Assembly: GCA_900554135.1 (NCBI GenBank)
Contig: USFU01000017.1
Coordinates: forward strand, 1-17,915
DNA length: 17,915 nucleotides
Reading direction: 5' to 3'
DNA from: an uncultured Collinsella sp.
GTDB taxonomy: Bacteria; Actinomycetota; Coriobacteriia; Coriobacteriales; Coriobacteriaceae
The notes beneath the pieces are model-generated. The model searched no databases and was not told the DNA's origin. It worked only from the letters and a program-made list of their open reading frames with translations. This document shows, piece by piece, positions 16,216 to 17,915 of this stretch (positions within the stretch are counted from its first letter, which is position 1; the number at the start of each line of letters is the position of its first letter). Made by a program: the position numbers and the translations under genes.

Positions 16216-16231
16216 TGTTTCACGTGAAACA
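16216..16231. promoter_or_regulatory. parS site 2 (perfect)
   Basis: Second copy of TGTTTCACGTGAAACA, 39 bases after the first, with a 23-base spacer on each side. Confidence 0.95.
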
Positions 16232-16254
16232 GTGCAAGTTGTTAATATCCATTA

Positions 16255-16270
16255 TGTTTCACGTGAAACA
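16255..16270. promoter_or_regulatory. parS site 3 (perfect)
   Basis: Third copy of TGTTTCACGTGAAACA, again 39 bases on. It ends two bases before the rsmG stop codon begins, so the array fills the whole rsmG–parA gap. The 134-base gap holds no other clear element; TTGACA on the minus strand (complement of 16162–16167) lacks a matching -10. Confidence 0.95.
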
Positions 16271-16271
16271 T

Positions 16272-17009
16272 CTAGGCAAGCGGATTCTTCTTTGCCATGC
16301 CATTTGCACGAGGCAATGAAACGGATGCTGGATGACTCTTCTTAAGAACAATGAACTCCCTGTGGCCCAAGCCCTCTGGCAAATCGATTGAGTCATTCAG
16401 AAGCAAAGTGAAGCCACAGATCTTAGCGGCCGACATGCCGGAAGCAAGCTCCTCATCAGATGGATTGCCCTTCGTGATAACAAATAACCCTCCATCTTTG
16501 AGATACGGGGCCGCATACTCAACAAGAATCGGTAGAGGGGCCAGCGCGCGGGCGGTTACGACAGAGAACTGCTTCTTATGGCTTCGAGCATATTCTTCAA
16601 GGCGATAATGGACTGCATGACCATATTTCAATCCGAGAGCATGAACAAAAGAAATGACAGCATCAACCTTTTTGCCAACAGAGTCAATATAAGTAGCTTT
16701 ACGATGCGTGGTTATCGTTAATGGAATACCAGGGAAGCCTGCGCCTGTTCCCATATCGAGCAAAGCTCCATCAGGAGCCTTATTGACATAAGGAAGCAAA
16801 ACAAGTGAGTCGAGGATATGAAGTACCGCAGCATCTTCAACGTTAAGAATACGAGTGAGATTGGTTGTCTTATTTGTTTCCAGAACCAAATCCAAATGCT
16901 GGATACATTTCCTCAGCTCAGCATCAGTTACGCTCAAGGAATACTCTATGCAATAGGAAGTTAGACGGCTGAGCATCTCGTCAGTCTGCTGATCAGTAAG
17001 TACAAACAA
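16272..17009 (-). CDS. rsmG: 16S rRNA (guanine(527)-N7)-methyltransferase RsmG (GidB)
   Basis: SAM-dependent methyltransferase that makes m7G527 in 16S rRNA; loss in other bacteria gives low-level streptomycin resistance. With the start chosen here it has 245 residues. Family marks: TNLTRI (49–54), HILDSL (64–69), the SAM-binding LLDMGTGAGFPGIPL (83–97), and TARALAPLP further on. The start is TTG at 17009, chosen because AAGGAG (complement of 17016–17021) lies exactly six bases upstream. A TTG 16 codons earlier would begin inside the T run of the jag terminator and has no ribosome site. A later ATG at 16976 has only GACGAG. The stop lies two bases from parS site 3. Base composition is low for the window (23 of 60 G+C in 16621–16680). 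The C-terminal tail from about residue 225 is probably disordered. Confidence 0.94.
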   Translation of the reverse strand: MFVLTDQQTDEMLSRLTSYCIEYSLSVTDAELRKCIQHLDLVLETNKTTNLTRILNVEDAAVLHILDSLVLLPYVNKAPDGALLDMGTGAGFPGIPLTITTHRKATYIDSVGKKVDAVISFVHALGLKYGHAVHYRLEEYARSHKKQFSVVTARALAPLPILVEYAAPYLKDGGLFVITKGNPSDEELASGMSAAKICGFTLLLNDSIDLPEGLGHREFIVLKKSHPASVSLPRANGMAKKNPLA

Positions 17010-17015
17010 CAGAAG

Positions 17016-17021
17016 CTCCTT
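17016..17021 (-). promoter_or_regulatory. rsmG: ribosome binding site that decides the rsmG start
   Basis: AAGGAG on the minus strand, six bases before TTG at 17009. It is inside the longest possible reading frame and is the only convincing site in the 17009–17057 stretch. Confidence 0.75.
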
Positions 17022-17055
17022 TCTGACAAAAATCAGTGTATCGAGAACTTTTGAC

Positions 17056-17085
17056 AAAAAAAGGGGACGTGGAAACCACGCCCCC
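17056..17085 (-). terminator. jag Rho-independent terminator upstream of rsmG
   Basis: On the minus strand, a ten-pair GC-rich stem with one G·U pair (arms 17085–17076 and 17072–17063), a three-base loop and a run of seven T (17062–17056). It starts 21 bases after the jag stop. A strong terminator here separates yidC–jag from rsmG–parAB, so the latter needs its own promoter or depends on read-through. Confidence 0.9.
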
Positions 17086-17105
17086 TTAGCATAAGCTCGA
17101 GTAGA

Positions 17106-17675
17106 TTATCGAGCAACAATCACCACATGGCGATCAGGGTCAGAACCCTCAGAATGGGTATCGACAGCATCATTGCCACGAAGTGCAATATGAACCAGTC
17201 GGCGCTCATAGGCATTCATGGGCGGAAGCGAAACACTCTTATGGGTACGGATGGCACGCTCGGCGGCCGACTGAGCCATTGAGGCAACCTTGTCCTGACG
17301 ACGGCTCTTGTAGCCCTCAACGTCAACCACAACCGGATACCTAAAGCCGAGCTTGCGGCTCACCAGCAAAGAGAACATGACCTGAAGAGCATCAAGGGTA
17401 CGACCATGACGGCCAATGAGAACAGCAAGATCAGGAGCGGTAACATCCAAAATCAGCTCGCCCTCGTCGCCCTCGTACTCATCAATAGGAGAGTTGGCGG
17501 CATCGAAGTGCGAAAGGATGGAACGCAGAACGGAAATCGCAACATCGGCAATGGTGTCGAGCTCCTCATCGGTCAGCTCTTCACCGGCCTTGTAGCGCTG
17601 TGCAATCTCGGGATAATCGCCCGCAATCTGCGGGGCAACCTCCTCAAGCATATCCTCGATGATCTCTTCAGACAT
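17106..17675 (-). CDS. jag: RNA-binding protein Jag / KhpB (KH–R3H)
   Basis: A 189-residue cytoplasmic RNA-binding protein that, in studied Gram-positives, partners KhpA and affects cell division and wall synthesis. Residues about 70–125 are a KH domain with the GxxG loop in LIGRHG (88–91). Residues about 130–189 are an R3H domain with R158-x3-H162 in ERRLVHIAL. The N-terminal 60 residues are acidic and helical and do not look like the Jag_N domain of Firmicute proteins. The start is ATG at 17675, with GGAG (complement of 17682–17685) six bases upstream; an earlier in-frame TTG at 17687 overlaps that site. It follows yidC with a 45-base gap that contains a 12-base palindrome, and it ends at a strong terminator. 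Confidence 0.94.
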   Translation of the reverse strand: MSEEIIEDMLEEVAPQIAGDYPEIAQRYKAGEELTDEELDTIADVAISVLRSILSHFDAANSPIDEYEGDEGELILDVTAPDLAVLIGRHGRTLDALQVMFSLLVSRKLGFRYPVVVDVEGYKSRRQDKVASMAQSAAERAIRTHKSVSLPPMNAYERRLVHIALRGNDAVDTHSEGSDPDRHVVIVAR

Positions 17676-17690
17676 AACGTACTCCAAAAG

Positions 17691-17702
17691 TTAGGTACCT
17701 AA
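17691..17702. repeat. 12-base palindrome TTAGGTACCTAA, copy 2
   Basis: Identical to the palindrome at 14187–14198. It lies in the 45-base yidC–jag gap, just upstream of the jag ribosome site, where a bound protein or a short hairpin could affect jag expression. As a hairpin it would have no loop space beyond four bases and would be weak, so a protein site is more likely. Confidence 0.6.
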
Positions 17703-17720
17703 ATAAGATTGATATCCCGA

Positions 17721-17915
17721 TTACTTCTTCTTGTGCGGACGCGGCTTCTTCTCGCGACGGGTAACCTCGACCTGCAGCGGAGCGTTCTTGAGGCGCTCCT
17801 CCTCATCGGCCTTGGCCTTGTCGATAACCTTCTGCGTCACGAAGATCTGCTGGATAACCTGCCAGGCAGAAGACACATCGTAGTACAGCAGAACGCCGAC
17901 GGGCAGGCTCCAGCC
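17721..17915 (-). CDS. yidC: membrane protein insertase YidC, C-terminal fragment (cut by window edge)
   Basis: Only the last 64 codons and the TAA stop are in view; the gene continues past the right edge. The visible part begins GWSLPVGVLLYYDVSSAWQ, resembling the last membrane helix of YidC/Oxa1, followed by IQQIFVTQKVIDKAKADEE and a long basic tail ending RREKKPRPHKKK. Such a tail is typical of Gram-positive YidC, where it contacts the ribosome. The position directly upstream of jag is the standard one. The short visible part alone would give a modest call; the neighbour raises it. Confidence 0.88.
   Translation of the reverse strand, partial: GWSLPVGVLLYYDVSSAWQVIQQIFVTQKVIDKAKADEEERLKNAPLQVEVTRREKKPRPHKKK

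Noticed and set aside
16138..16271. Evenly spaced repeats as a possible CRISPR-like array or iteron origin.
   Set aside because: The 16-base unit is the parS palindrome next to parA and parB; there are only three units and no cas genes.
17010..17057. A longer RsmG starting at the first TTG.
   Set aside because: The start would sit in the T run of the jag terminator without a ribosome site; the internal TTG has AAGGAG at six bases.
17676..17687. A four-codon longer Jag from TTG at 17687.
   Set aside because: That TTG overlaps the GGAG that serves the ATG at 17675.

Overview
The window looks like chromosome near the replication origin of a high-GC Gram-positive bacterium, most probably a Coriobacteriia gut species close to Collinsella. 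The basis is the gene order yidC–jag–rsmG–parA–parB without mnmE/mnmG (an actinobacterial-type arrangement), a GC content near 60% over most of the window, a sortase-type surface protein with LPATG, and parS sites matching the widespread bacterial consensus. The genus is an inference from general character; no database was searched.

Layout, left to right. (1) A large secreted, sortase-anchored adhesin on the plus strand (10–3441): signal peptide, thioester (TQXA-type) head, six CnaB/SpaA-like repeats, LPATG anchor. (2) A convergent minus-strand pair: a 1045-residue membrane protein built on a degenerate M28 peptidase fold interrupted by a roughly 650-residue low-complexity insertion, followed 22 bases later by a one-helix membrane protein. 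(3) A divergent plus-strand pair of WYL-domain regulators that overlap by 14 bases, arranged like pafB–pafC. (4) A minus-strand pair, ddl (D-Ala–D-Ala ligase) and a dinG-type exonuclease–helicase, overlapping by 7 bases; dinG also meets the second WYL gene tail to tail with overlapping stop codons. (5) Divergent rlmN (23S rRNA/tRNA A2503/A37 methyltransferase) with a strong terminator. (6) The origin-proximal minus-strand block: C-terminal part of yidC, jag (khpB), a strong terminator, rsmG, three perfect parS sites, parA, parB and a coupled one-helix membrane protein, then a terminator.

How the genes work together. yidC and jag are the usual membrane-insertase and RNA-binding partners. rsmG, parA and parB are the usual origin-flanking set, and the three parS sites sit in the parA leader at an exact 39-base pitch, with a weaker parS-like site beyond the far end of the parAB unit. 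Since yidC is normally followed by rnpA, rpmH and dnaA, the origin probably lies beyond the right edge, so most minus-strand genes here would run with the fork.

No tRNA, rRNA, IS element, CRISPR array or phage gene was seen, and no gap longer than 300 bases lacks a gene. The points most worth a second look are the interrupted, apparently catalytically dead M28 protein, the evenly spaced parS triplet, and a 12-base palindrome (TTAGGTACCTAA) present at both ends of the origin-proximal block.
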